A stretch of 11,441 nt of DNA from Solirubrobacteraceae bacterium (GTDB lineage: Bacteria; Actinomycetota; Thermoleophilia; Solirubrobacterales; Solirubrobacteraceae), in contig JASHQV010000200.1 of assembly GCA_030038955.1 (NCBI GenBank), positions 1 through 11,441 of the forward strand, read 5' to 3'. Below the pieces are notes generated by a model. It had not been told where the DNA came from. It searched no databases and worked only from the letters and a program-made list of their open reading frames with translations. Position 1 is the first letter of the stretch; every line of letters starts with the position of its first letter. This document shows, one piece after another, positions 1 through 8,083 of the stretch. The translations under genes were made by a program, and so were the position numbers.

Positions 1-188
1 GAGCTCGGCGTTAGCCACACGGTCAGCGCTTTGCTCGCCAGGTCGGCGCTGAGCACTGCCAGCGCGACCACCAGCATGTGGCGCAGCTGCACCAGCAAGG
101 CCTTCGACCGCTCGTTCCGGACCCCGCCCAGACGAGCGCGGGACAGCGGTTGGTGAAGCCTCCGCATGTCCGGCGGCGGGCCGTTCAT
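1..188 (-). CDS. lspA: Probable lipoprotein signal peptidase, N-terminal part (runs off left edge)
   Basis: An open frame on the minus strand starts at ATG 188-186, six bases after a GGGAG ribosome-binding site, and stays open to the window edge (62 complete codons). The visible protein has a basic, proline-containing leader of about 38 residues, then a hydrophobic stretch reading LVVALAVLSADLASKALTVW. That matches the first membrane helix of LspA, where E. coli has a similar VVVVLIIDLGSKYLI segment with the same D-L-x-S-K pattern. LspA is the membrane aspartyl protease that cleaves prolipoproteins before the lipobox cysteine. Its catalytic aspartates lie further on and would be outside the window, so they cannot be checked. 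The identification rests on one helix and its start context; another small membrane protein is possible. A lipoprotein gene lies 3.3 kb away (3505), but no operon link is implied. Confidence 0.6.
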   Translation of the reverse strand, partial: MNGPPPDMRRLHQPLSRARLGGVRNERSKALLVQLRHMLVVALAVLSADLASKALTVWLTPS

Positions 189-222
189 CGACGCTCCCTG
201 TCCGCGACAGAGAGTTGCCAGG

Positions 223-267
223 ACCCCGTATCTCTGGTTAGTGCCAAAACCCCGTATCTCTGGTTAG
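223..267. repeat. Two-copy direct repeat, 26-bp period, upstream of the ABC operon
   Basis: A perfect 19-base unit (ACCCCGTATCTCTGGTTAG) occurs at 223-241 and again at 249-267. Both copies are followed by a near-identical G-C-C end, so the period is 26 bp. The second copy overlaps a small dyad, GGTTA at 262-266 and TAACC at 274-278. The repeat sits between the divergent lspA-like gene (start 188) and the ABC transporter operon (start 479). An operator for a regulator that binds tandem sites is one reading, a simple duplication another. The remainder of this 290-base intergenic region (268-478) shows no convincing gene; the short open frames there resemble no family I recognise. Confidence 0.6.
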
Positions 268-478
268 CGCCGATAACCATAACGCTTTGCCAAGAGCAGC
301 TAGAGGGTCTCCCGGGAACGTTGTGCCTGAAATGGCGAGGTCCGAGGCCCCGCTGGCCGACGACGCAGGAGAAGTGGCGCAGCAGCGCTGCGCGAGCCTC
401 CGAGGACAACAGGCCAGCGGTCATCCGGGGCCGCCATCTCGGGTGGAATGTTTCCGGGAGGCCCACTAGCTTGAGTGT

Positions 479-1153
479 GTGCCGGTTCTGCAAGCCAGCG
501 GCCTCAGCAAGTCGGTCGGCTCCGGGCGCGCCGCTCGCGAACTGCTCCAGGGCGTCGATCTGACCGCGGAAGCGGACGAGCTGGTGGCGATCCTCGGTCG
601 CTCAGGCAGCGGCAAGTCGACGCTGCTGCACCTGCTGGGCGCGCTCGACCGGCCCGATGCTGGCTCGATCCGCGTCGCCGGTGAGCAGCTCGTCGGCCGT
701 CGCAGCAGCGCTCTGTCGCGCATCCGCCTGCGTCACATCGGCTTCATCTTCCAGCAGTTCCAGCTGATCGAGGAGCTCAGCGGACTCGACAACGTGCTGC
801 TCGCCAGCCGGCTGCCGGGCGCGCCTGCGGGCGGTGCCCGCCGCGCCCGCAGGTTGATCGAGGCGCTCGGGCTGCGCGAGGTCGCCGCTCACCTGCCGCA
901 CGAGCTGTCGGGCGGCGAGCAACAGCGGTTCGCGATCGCTCGCGCGCTCGTCAACGACCCCGAGCTGCTGCTGGCCGACGAGCCGACCGGATCGCTCGAT
1001 GCCGACAACGGCTCCGCCGTGCTCGAGATCCTGCGCGGGCTCGGCGGTCGCGCCGTCGTGATCGTCACCCACGACCCGGAGGCGGCGGCGATCGCCGATC
1101 GCGTGCTGCTGCTGCGCCATGGCCAGCTCGTCGCGGGGGCGCCGGCTCTGTGA
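479..1153 (+). CDS. ABC transporter ATP-binding protein, LolD/MacB type
   Basis: This 224-aa protein is a complete ABC ATPase, the usual length for LolD/MacB/FtsE-type subunits. It has Walker A GRSGSGKS (residues 40-47), the Q-loop in FIFQQF (about 89-94), signature LSGGEQQR (143-150), Walker B LLLADEP (163-169) and the switch histidine in VTHD (H198). It should hydrolyse ATP on the cytoplasmic face to drive the FtsX-type permease encoded next (gap of 43 bases). GTG 479 is taken as the start because an in-frame stop at 467 excludes anything earlier; a GGGAGG at 456-461 is the nearest purine-rich site but is rather distant. Proteins of this class act in mechanotransmission, lipoprotein release or peptide/drug export rather than nutrient uptake. 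The substrate cannot be read from the sequence, and no specific symbol is justified. Confidence 0.93.
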   Translation: MPVLQASGLSKSVGSGRAARELLQGVDLTAEADELVAILGRSGSGKSTLLHLLGALDRPDAGSIRVAGEQLVGRRSSALSRIRLRHIGFIFQQFQLIEELSGLDNVLLASRLPGAPAGGARRARRLIEALGLREVAAHLPHELSGGEQQRFAIARALVNDPELLLADEPTGSLDADNGSAVLEILRGLGGRAVVIVTHDPEAAAIADRVLLLRHGQLVAGAPAL

Positions 1154-1196
1154 GCCGGACCGCGCGTGCATTCCCCGCCGGGGGAGGGCGGGCGCT

Positions 1197-2897
1197 GTGA
1201 ACCGGACCGCGGCGGCAGTGCTGGCGGCGCGCCAGGGCTTGCGTGCCCACCGCCACCGGGCGGCCCTGACCGGCGCGGGGATCGCGCTCGCAGCCGCGAT
1301 GCTGTCCGCAGCCGTGGTTGTCTCCTACGGCCTCGGGACGGGCTTCAACCGGGCCGTGCAGGCCGCCGGGCTGCCCGACCTGATCGTGCGCTTCTCGGCG
1401 CAGCCGCCCTCGCGGGTGGTGGCGCGGATCCGGGCGTTGCCCGACGTCGCCCGCTGGTCGCTGCGCCTGGAGGTCACGAACGTATCGCTCGCGTTCGATG
1501 ACCACTCCAGCACGAGCGGCGTCGCCGAGGTCCTCGACCACCCCGGGCCCAAGCAGGGCTACGCACTCGTGGCCGGCCGCGAGCTCGGTGCCCGGGGATC
1601 GCAGGTGCTGGTCGAGCGCGGCCTCGCCGCCGCCTGGGGCATCCACCTGGGGCAGCGGATCGAGATCGCCGGGCTCGGCTCGGAGCGGGTCGTTGGCTTC
1701 GCCGAGGGGCCCGACGACGTCGCCTACCCGCTGGCGGCACCGCGCGTGTACCTGGCCCGATCCGCGCTCGACGCCCGCTTCGGCGTGCGCGCGGTCGATC
1801 CGCGCGTGGACCTCGCCGAGATCTGGCTGCGCAACCCGGCCTACGTCAACGAGGTGCTGACCCAGGCTCGCGCCGTCAGCTACGGCCTGAAGGCGATCCG
1901 CTTCGCCACCCGCGGCGGCGTCCGGATCCTGCTCGACCAAGCCGCCGGCATCGTCATCGACCTGCTGGTAGCGCTGTCGCTGATCGCCCTGGTGACCGCC
2001 GGAGTGCTGCTCGCCGCCTCGGCCCGGGCGGAGGTTCAGCGGCGCCTCGGCGTGATCGGCGTGCGGCGCGCGATCGGAGAGGGTCGCGAGCAGGTCGCGC
2101 TGGCGCAGGCGCTCGAAGGGCTGCTCGTGTCGCTGCCCGCCGCATCGCTGGGGATCGCGGCAGGCGTACTCGCCACCTACGCACCCACGTCGCACCTGCT
2201 GATGCTGCTGAATGAGCCGCCGCCGGCATGGTCGCTGTGGCTGCCGGTCGGTGGCGCCTGGCTGGCGGCGGCGCTGCTGCCGGCACTCGGTGCGGCCTGG
2301 CCGGCGTGGCGCGCAGCCGGTGGCTCGCTGGTCAGGCTGCTGCGCGGCGGCGACATCGCGGGTACCGCGGGTCTCCCCGGTCTGAGCATGCCCTGGCGCG
2401 CTCGTCGGCGTCCACTGATGCCCGCCAGCCTGAGCGGTCTCGGGGCCCGTCTCGCGACCGCTCGCCGCGCCCGACTGGTTGCGACCGCGCTGACGCTGGG
2501 GCTGTCGATCGGCTTCGTGCTGCTGCTGCTGGCGCTCGCGTCCGAGCTGAAGACGTTGCAGACCGACCCCGACGCGCTCGGCAAGCGCTATCAGCTGACC
2601 GCATCGCTGCCTCCCTCCGCCGCGCCGGAGGTGCGAGGCATTCCCGGTGTGCAGGCGGCTGCGCCACGCTACCAGGTCGAGGCGGCCGACTCGTTCGAGC
2701 TGGGTGAGACGATCGACGTGATCGCGTTCCCCGGCAACCACGTCCGCTTCGAAGCGCCACCGCTCGTGTCCGGTCGCCGGCTGCACGGGCCGGATCAGGC
2801 CGAGGTGGGCGAGGGGCTGGCCGACGCGCTGGGGCTGACCTCGGCTCGCAGCTCGCAGTCGCGCTGCCGAACGGCCGCGAGCTCCGCGTGCGCGTGA
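1197..2897 (+). CDS. FtsX-type ABC permease, N-terminal three quarters (frameshifted)
   Basis: The start is GTG 1197, preceded by GGGGGAGGG with about 9 bases spacing. An in-frame ATG at 1119 would overlap the ATPase gene and add a non-conserved arginine-rich tail. The protein opens with a membrane helix (ALTGAGIALAAAMLSAAVVV, about residues 23-42), then a MacB-like extracytoplasmic region. It continues with an FtsX core of several helices (LLVALSLIALVTAGVLL and following), including the cytoplasmic RRLGVIGVRRAIGE segment typical of FtsX. A second module starts near nucleotide 2470 (RLVATALTLGLSIGFVLLLL). The frame then goes off at about 2840 and ends in a serine/arginine-rich nonsense tail at 2897. 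The continuation is in another frame and is listed separately (2888-3508). Restored, the protein would be about 770 aa, with the normal two-module layout for this family. The break is either a real mutation or one base lost in sequencing. Confidence 0.85.
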   Translation: MNRTAAAVLAARQGLRAHRHRAALTGAGIALAAAMLSAAVVVSYGLGTGFNRAVQAAGLPDLIVRFSAQPPSRVVARIRALPDVARWSLRLEVTNVSLAFDDHSSTSGVAEVLDHPGPKQGYALVAGRELGARGSQVLVERGLAAAWGIHLGQRIEIAGLGSERVVGFAEGPDDVAYPLAAPRVYLARSALDARFGVRAVDPRVDLAEIWLRNPAYVNEVLTQARAVSYGLKAIRFATRGGVRILLDQAAGIVIDLLVALSLIALVTAGVLLAASARAEVQRRLGVIGVRRAIGEGREQVALAQALEGLLVSLPAASLGIAAGVLATYAPTSHLLMLLNEPPPAWSLWLPVGGAWLAAALLPALGAAWPAWRAAGGSLVRLLRGGDIAGTAGLPGLSMPWRARRRPLMPASLSGLGARLATARRARLVATALTLGLSIGFVLLLLALASELKTLQTDPDALGKRYQLTASLPPSAAPEVRGIPGVQAAAPRYQVEAADSFELGETIDVIAFPGNHVRFEAPPLVSGRRLHGPDQAEVGEGLADALGLTSARSSQSRCRTAASSACA

Positions 2898-3508
2898 GCG
2901 GGATCGTCAGCTCGCTCGACAACGACGGCCAGGTCGCGTACGTGCCAGCGGCGAAGCTGCTGCGGGCCGATCCCGCGGTCGGGTCCGAGCTGGCCGTGAT
3001 CGTCGCGCCCGGTGCCAGCGTGAATGCGGTTGATTCGGCTTTGGCTCGCCTTGGGGGCGAGCCCGCCGTGTCTACGGGGGCGACGGCTCGGGGTGTGCCG
3101 CTGGTCAACGTGCTGCGCACGATCCTACGTGCGGTCGCGGTGGTGGACGGGCTGGTCTGCCTGTACGCGCTGATCCAGGCGTGCGGCCTGACCGTGCAGG
3201 AGCGGCGCCGGACGCTCGCGGTGCTGCGCGCGCTCGGTGCCGGCTGGGGCGCCGTCGCGAGGGTGCTGACGGGAACCGTGCTGACACTGGTCGTGCCGGC
3301 CGCCATCGTCGGCGTGGCGCTCGAGGAGCTCGTGTTCGGACCGGCCCTGTCGCGCCTGGCGATCGACTACGCAGTGCTCGATCTGGGCGCCCGCTGGCCC
3401 GAGCTGCTGGCGGTCGTCGGTGGGTTGGTGGTTGCCGCGGTCGCGGCGGTCGCCTGGGTCACGCGCGAGGCCACGCGTGAGTCGGTCGTGGAGGGCCTGG
3501 GCGCATGA
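2888..3508 (+). CDS. FtsX-type ABC permease, C-terminal part (continuation after frameshift)
   Basis: This 206-aa open frame carries the end of the second FtsX module. It has an extracytoplasmic segment followed by three membrane stretches around VVDGLVCLYALIQACGL, VLTLVVPAAIVGVALEELVF and LLAVVGGLVVAAVAAVAWVT. Between the first two lies the family's cytoplasmic loop, ERRRTLAVLRALGAG. The GTG at 2888 is only nominal. Upstream of it the same frame reads GSQLAVALPNGRELRVRVSG, which continues the protein sequence interrupted in the preceding fragment near 2840. Independent translation is therefore unlikely and this is best read as the 3' part of the permease gene. Its stop codon overlaps the start of the metallophosphoesterase gene by four bases (ATGA at 3505-3508), which implies translational coupling. 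Confidence 0.82.
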   Translation: MRVSGIVSSLDNDGQVAYVPAAKLLRADPAVGSELAVIVAPGASVNAVDSALARLGGEPAVSTGATARGVPLVNVLRTILRAVAVVDGLVCLYALIQACGLTVQERRRTLAVLRALGAGWGAVARVLTGTVLTLVVPAAIVGVALEELVFGPALSRLAIDYAVLDLGARWPELLAVVGGLVVAAVAAVAWVTREATRESVVEGLGA

Positions 3509-5055
3509 CCGGCTTCACGCGGCGGGAGATGCTGCTTACCTCGGCTGCGGGTATCGGGGCGGTTGTCTTGACAGGTTGTGGAGGTTCATCGAGCTGGTCG
3601 TCGGAGTCGGGCTCGACTCTCCGGGCCACCTGGGGCGACCCCGTCGGCGACGGGCAGCTGCGGGTGCTGCCCGGCGAGCCACTGATCGAGCGCGACGACC
3701 TCGGCGGGGGACGGGCTGGAATGGGCGTGTCGCTGGGGACCCTCGGGCATCTCACCGACGCGCACGTGCTCGACGCCTCCTCGCCGGCGCGGGTGACGTT
3801 CCTGGCGAGGCTGGGACCGCCGTTCCAGTCGACTTTCCGTCCGCAGGAGACGCTGACGGTGCAGGTGCTGGCCGGGGCGGTGCGGGCGATGCGCTCGCTC
3901 GGCCCAGACGTCGTCATCCAGGGTGGGGATCTGATCGACAACGCCCAGCAAAACGAGCTGCACCAGGCACTGGCGGCACTGCGCGGCGGCTCTGTCCAGC
4001 CCGGCAGCGGACCCGACGGCTACTACGGGGTGCAGCTCGAGTCCGATCCTGACCCGTTCTACTACCGCCCCGACGTCGACGCGCCCCGCTATCCCGGGCT
4101 GTTGCGCGAGGCGGTTCGCAGGTTCTCGTCCGGCGGGCTCGAGCGACCCTGGCTACCGGTGCTGGGCGACCACGACGTGCTGGCGGCGGGCGAGCTGGTC
4201 CCGAGCTCACTGACACAGCGTCTGGCCGTCGGCAATCGGGCATTGTGGACGCTTCCCGAGGGCCTCTCGCTGCCTCCGCAGCTGAAGCTCGAGGCGGTCA
4301 GCACGCCGGACGGGCCGCCGCTGTCCGGCCTCGCCGATCAGTTCCTGCTGGAGGCGCTCCAGGGTCCGACCGTGAAGGTCCCGGCCGATCCGCGCCGGCA
4401 GGAGCTGTCGGTCGGCGAGGCGGTCGTGGAGCTGCGCTCGGCCACGGCGGCCTACGGCGCGGACGAGCGACTCGATTTCGTCTACGACCTCGGCGACCGG
4501 CTGCGGCTGATCGTGCTGGACCTCGCCTCGCGGGTGGGCGGATCAGGTGGTCGCGTCGTTCCCGGCCAGGTGGAGTTCGTGCGCGCCGCACTCGACGGGG
4601 CGGGGGACCGATGGGTCGTGTTCGTCTCCCACCAGACCCTGCGCCAGACGGTCGGCGGCGGGCAGCTGCAGGCCGTGCTCGACTCCTCGCCCCGGGTGGT
4701 GCTGCTGCTCAATGGCCACACACACCGCAACCGGATCCGCCCTCGGCAGACCGCCGCGGGCGGGCATTGGGAGATCGAGACCGCGTCGCTGATCGACTGG
4801 CCCCAGCAGGCGCGTGCACTGCAGCTGCACGAGACCCACGGTGGGGCGGGGGTTGCGATTCGAACGTGGATGCTCGACCACGTGTCCCCCGGGACGAGCG
4901 GGGTGAGCGGGGTGAGCGGGCTCACCGGGACGCTGGGGCGGATCTCGCGGGAGCTCTCGTACCTAAGCGCGACCGGCGGCCGGCCCGGTGGGTTCGCGGG
5001 CGAGCCCAGCGACCGTAACGCCGTGCTCTACCTGCCACCACGCCGGATCGGGTGA
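3505..5055 (+). CDS. Tat-exported lipoprotein metallophosphoesterase (calcineurin-like, TIGR03767-like)
   Basis: This 516-aa protein begins with a twin-arginine-like motif (TRREMLL, residues 5-11), a hydrophobic stretch and a lipobox VLTGC with Cys25. It should be exported folded and anchored by lipid outside the membrane. The calcineurin-like metal-binding blocks appear in order: D85-x-H87 (LTDAHVLD), GGDLIDN around D142 and N146, GDHD at 221-224 in place of the usual GNHD, H376 in FVSHQT, and GHTH at 404-407. The later EIETASLIDWPQQAR segment resembles the actinobacterial metallophosphoesterase group TIGR03767, recognised from memory. The substrate is unknown. Overlap with the permease stop (ATGA) places it in the ABC transporter operon, so it may act on what that transporter handles. 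A glycine/serine run GTSGVSGVSGLTG near the C-terminus comes from a short 9-bp tandem repeat. The GNHD-to-GDHD change alters a metal-ligand position and may affect activity. Confidence 0.9.
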   Translation: MTGFTRREMLLTSAAGIGAVVLTGCGGSSSWSSESGSTLRATWGDPVGDGQLRVLPGEPLIERDDLGGGRAGMGVSLGTLGHLTDAHVLDASSPARVTFLARLGPPFQSTFRPQETLTVQVLAGAVRAMRSLGPDVVIQGGDLIDNAQQNELHQALAALRGGSVQPGSGPDGYYGVQLESDPDPFYYRPDVDAPRYPGLLREAVRRFSSGGLERPWLPVLGDHDVLAAGELVPSSLTQRLAVGNRALWTLPEGLSLPPQLKLEAVSTPDGPPLSGLADQFLLEALQGPTVKVPADPRRQELSVGEAVVELRSATAAYGADERLDFVYDLGDRLRLIVLDLASRVGGSGGRVVPGQVEFVRAALDGAGDRWVVFVSHQTLRQTVGGGQLQAVLDSSPRVVLLLNGHTHRNRIRPRQTAAGGHWEIETASLIDWPQQARALQLHETHGGAGVAIRTWMLDHVSPGTSGVSGVSGLTGTLGRISRELSYLSATGGRPGGFAGEPSDRNAVLYLPPRRIG

Positions 5056-5070
5056 AGTGGGGGCGGATGG

Positions 5071-5109
5071 CCGGGGCGGCGGACGGCTGACCGCCGTCCG
5101 CCGCCCCGG
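5071..5109. terminator. Long GC hairpin between convergent genes, probable bidirectional terminator
   Basis: A perfect 17-bp inverted repeat (5071-5087 with 5093-5109) encloses a five-base loop. It starts 16 bases after the metallophosphoesterase stop and ends 12 bases before the 3' end of the minus-strand gene at 5122. Neither side has a clear T-run, as is common for hairpin terminators in high-GC actinobacteria. The position between two gene ends makes termination for both strands the best reading. Confidence 0.75.
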
Positions 5110-5121
5110 TGGGGCCCAGCC

Positions 5122-5931
5122 TCACGAGTCTGCCGACAGGCCGTTGCGGATCACGCGCGGCTGGATCACCTGGTGTATGTAGTTCAGCGCGACCGCTCTC
5201 ACATCGCCATATAGCTCATGGACCTCGGCCAGCGGCGATGCGTCGGTACGACGCATCGCCGCCTCCGCACGACGGCAGACGAACGCCGGCTCCGCCGCCT
5301 TGAACGGGAATGGCCGGGCCTGCTCGGCAGCCTGCTGGGCGAACCGCTCGAGCGCGTCATCGAACGGTCGGGTTGTCAGCAGGTGCGTGGCGACGCCGTC
5401 CTGCGCCGGGTCGATCGCGACGAGCAGCGAAAGCGTTTCTCTGCCGGCCCGGTTGGCGCCGATCAGCACCATCTCGCCGGGAAGCTTCGGCTTTGACGCC
5501 CACGCGGCACGCGTCACCTCGATCGCCGCCACCTGATCGAACCAGTGCGGAAGCGCCACGTCCGTCAGCTCACGGGCGAGGTCGGCGCAGACCACGCCAA
5601 GGATCGTGCGATCGAGCCGCGACAGCGCCATCAGCGCCGCCTTCGCTCCGCGTCCACCTACGTGGGCCATCGTCTCGACGATCGGTTCGCCGAGGATCAG
5701 CGGCCAGCCATCGTCGTAGTCGACGCTGTCGCGCATCCGCCACAGCTTGCCGAGGAACGTCGAGGCCCAGCACTCGAGCGTGAACGGGTCCGTGAAGCTC
5801 GCGACGTTGCGGCACATCCGCTTCGCCGAGGCGATCTGTCTCGCGCGCTGGCTCCCGTTTTCACAGACGTCTCGGGCGCGGCGGTCACGGCGGGATTGGG
5901 GCTGTTGGTTGCTCATACCCCTTAAGAGCAT
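5122..5931 (-). CDS. Hypothetical protein, 269 aa, soluble
   Basis: I do not recognise this family with confidence. The start at ATG 5931 has a good AAAGGGG site about 8 bases upstream; a second ATG at 5916 is possible. The first 35 residues are polar and basic (SRRDRRARD). The rest is soluble and alternates helical stretches rich in alanine, such as GGRGAKAALMALSRLDRTIL (about residues 93-112), with a strand-rich section around GEMVLIGANRAGRETLSLLV. It then ends in a further helical region. No signal peptide, membrane segment or obvious catalytic motif is visible. The layout recalls uncharacterised actinobacterial proteins with a HEAT-like N-terminal half, which is only an impression. Codon use is typical of the intact genes here, so it is likely functional. 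It is divergent from the tRNA gene and convergent with the metallophosphoesterase. Confidence 0.75.
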   Translation of the reverse strand: MLLRGMSNQQPQSRRDRRARDVCENGSQRARQIASAKRMCRNVASFTDPFTLECWASTFLGKLWRMRDSVDYDDGWPLILGEPIVETMAHVGGRGAKAALMALSRLDRTILGVVCADLARELTDVALPHWFDQVAAIEVTRAAWASKPKLPGEMVLIGANRAGRETLSLLVAIDPAQDGVATHLLTTRPFDDALERFAQQAAEQARPFPFKAAEPAFVCRRAEAAMRRTDASPLAEVHELYGDVRAVALNYIHQVIQPRVIRNGLSADS

Positions 5932-5994
5932 CCAGCGCGCCCCTTTTCACCCCCCCCTTCGCCCCAATTCCGCCCGCTGGCCCACCGGAAGTGC

Positions 5995-6000
5995 TATACC
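5995..6000 (+). promoter_or_regulatory. Possible -10 element of the tRNA promoter
   Basis: TATACC lies 12 bases before the mature 5' end of the initiator tRNA, a sensible distance for a short leader. No good -35 hexamer stands 16-18 bases upstream, where the sequence is C-rich. A run of eight C (5950-5957) lies further upstream. Confidence 0.35.
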
Positions 6001-6011
6001 TTCTAATCCGC

Positions 6012-7149
<1,138 letters not shown>

Positions 7150-7160
<11 letters not shown>

Positions 7161-7406
7161 CTGCGCGCACAACGAACCTCGGCTCCAGCGGCCGCGTAAT
7201 GTGCTTGGACACACTCTGCGGCCTCGTACCCGCCGCATCCACTAGCTCCTGTGGCTCGCCGGGCCGTGCCGCAGCCGATCAAGCAGCCTGATCCGGGTCG
7301 GATCACCGATCACCCGCAGACGATTAGCCAAAAGCTCGACCAACGGGTCAGGAATCGGATCGGGCAACACGTCGCCCGCCGGGTCATATGTTCGGACGTC
7401 GGTCAT
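7150..7406 (-). pseudogene. ArsR-family regulator, frameshifted and truncated, fused to the recombinase remnant
   Basis: ATG 7406 follows GAGGG by four bases. The first frame reads MTDVRTYDPAG and then LRVIGDPTRIRLLDRLRHG (residues 30-48). This is the start of an ArsR winged-helix domain with the family's GDPTRxRLLxxL pattern. It stops at 7242 after a nonsense tail. The next frame continues the same domain: GEPQELVDAAGTRPQSVSKH, the recognition helix region with the conserved Q-x-VSKH. One extra G in the GGG at 7261-7263 would join the two. After PRFVVR the wing and the C-terminal dimerisation helix are missing, and the frame runs straight into recombinase sequence at TYRLGEICD. ArsR proteins repress nearby genes in response to a metal or other signal; this one should be dead. 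The exact junction (between 7137 and 7166) is ambiguous because YRLG and EICD suit both families. Confidence 0.72.
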
Positions 7407-7546
7407 GCCGCCCTCAGCAAGTAGGTGACCAGGGCTCTCGTGCGAGCTGTGCTCGTTGCCGGTTCCGGAGCTGCGGGTCCTGCCGCATAGCGAATGAAGG
7501 TCTTGTTCGGTGTTGGTGTCGCAGCCACTGCACGATGATACCTTAG

Positions 7547-7593
7547 TCAGACTGTCTGAAAGCTTGACAGTACTAGATCGGTTGGAGTACGGT
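7547..7593 (+). promoter_or_regulatory. Promoter and overlapping dyad operator for the MarR pair
   Basis: TTGACA (7564-7569) and TACGGT (7588-7593) are spaced 18 bases apart. The -10 box ends six bases before the ATG at 7600, which suggests a leaderless transcript starting at or near the A of the start codon. A perfect 13-bp palindrome, TCAGACTGTCTGA, covers 7547-7559. A second dyad pairs ACTGTC (7551-7556) with GACAGT (7566-7571) and overlaps the -35 box. This is a good position for autorepression by the encoded MarR proteins, which is inference. Confidence 0.55.
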
Positions 7594-7599
7594 GTGTGC

Positions 7600-8079
7600 A
7601 TGTCAAAACCTTCAATCGCCGACACCTACGGCTCGATCCCCGAGCTGATGCGCGTCGCGCGCGGCAGCTACAAGCGCGCGATCGATGAACGGCTCGCCGC
7701 GGGCGGGTTCGAGGACCTTCCCAATCCCGGTGGCTACCTGCTGGCCTACCTCGCCAATGAGGAGGAGTCGATCCCGGAGATGATCGAGGGGTTGGGGATC
7801 AGGAAGCGCGAGTTCAGTCAGCTCGTGGACGTCCTGGTCCTGCGTGGGTACGTCACGCGAACGATCGATTCGCAAGACGGCACGGTGTCCTTGGCCCTGA
7901 CCGAGCGCGGTCGCGCAGCCAACGAGGCGAGCTTCGAGGGCGCAGGGTACGTGGACCGAGAGCTTGAGCGCCAGCTTACGGAGGTGGAGCTGGCCGGGCT
8001 GCGTCGCGGACTCGCCGTGCTCGCCGAGATCAAGCGATCCCTGCCCGGCCCCGCAATTCGCCGCGGCCTGCCGCGTTAG
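7600..8079 (+). CDS. MarR-like winged-helix transcriptional regulator (first of pair)
   Basis: This 159-aa protein has the MarR layout of helices, winged helix and terminal dimerisation helix. The DNA-binding region is IPEMIEGLGIRKREFSQLVD followed by VLVLRGYVTRTIDSQDG (wing about residues 85-105) and the typical ALTERGRAA. The start at ATG 7600 is preferred over an upstream GTG at 7510, because the promoter-like boxes and dyads lie between them and the extra 30 residues are not MarR-like. A GGAG sits 12 bases upstream, but the promoter position suggests a leaderless mRNA. It is four bases from the next gene, a clear paralogue: both contain LVLR-Y and LTERG, an N-terminal Y-AI—AGG pattern, and a matching recognition helix. 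Unlike its partner it carries SQDG in the wing rather than PQDRRR. Target genes and ligand are unknown. Confidence 0.82.
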   Translation: MSKPSIADTYGSIPELMRVARGSYKRAIDERLAAGGFEDLPNPGGYLLAYLANEEESIPEMIEGLGIRKREFSQLVDVLVLRGYVTRTIDSQDGTVSLALTERGRAANEASFEGAGYVDRELERQLTEVELAGLRRGLAVLAEIKRSLPGPAIRRGLPR

Positions 8080-8083
8080 TCAG

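Noticed and set aside
78..563. Overlapping open frames on both strands at the left edge (161 and 102 aa)
   Set aside because: They cover the lspA start, the direct repeat and the beginning of the ATPase gene, and have no family resemblance.
1065..2786. 573-codon open frame on the minus strand opposite the permease gene
   Set aside because: It is a GC-rich shadow: composition is dominated by R, Q, G and A with no domain, and the plus strand carries a clear FtsX-type permease with a ribosome-binding site.
2888..2897. Programmed ribosomal frameshift at the permease break
   Set aside because: No slippery heptamer stands near 2840, and the family is normally encoded in one frame, so mutation or sequence error is preferred.
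2332..3306. 324-codon minus-strand frame spanning the permease frameshift
   Set aside because: Low-complexity Arg/Ser/Ala/Pro product, antisense to conserved permease sequence; considered only because it bridges the frameshift.
4891..4926. 9-bp tandem repeat with a perfect GGTGAGC/GCTCACC hairpin in the phosphoesterase gene
   Set aside because: It lies within codons for a Gly/Ser/Val linker and keeps the frame; a short repeat like this is common in GC-rich genes and is no terminator (no T-run, mid-gene).
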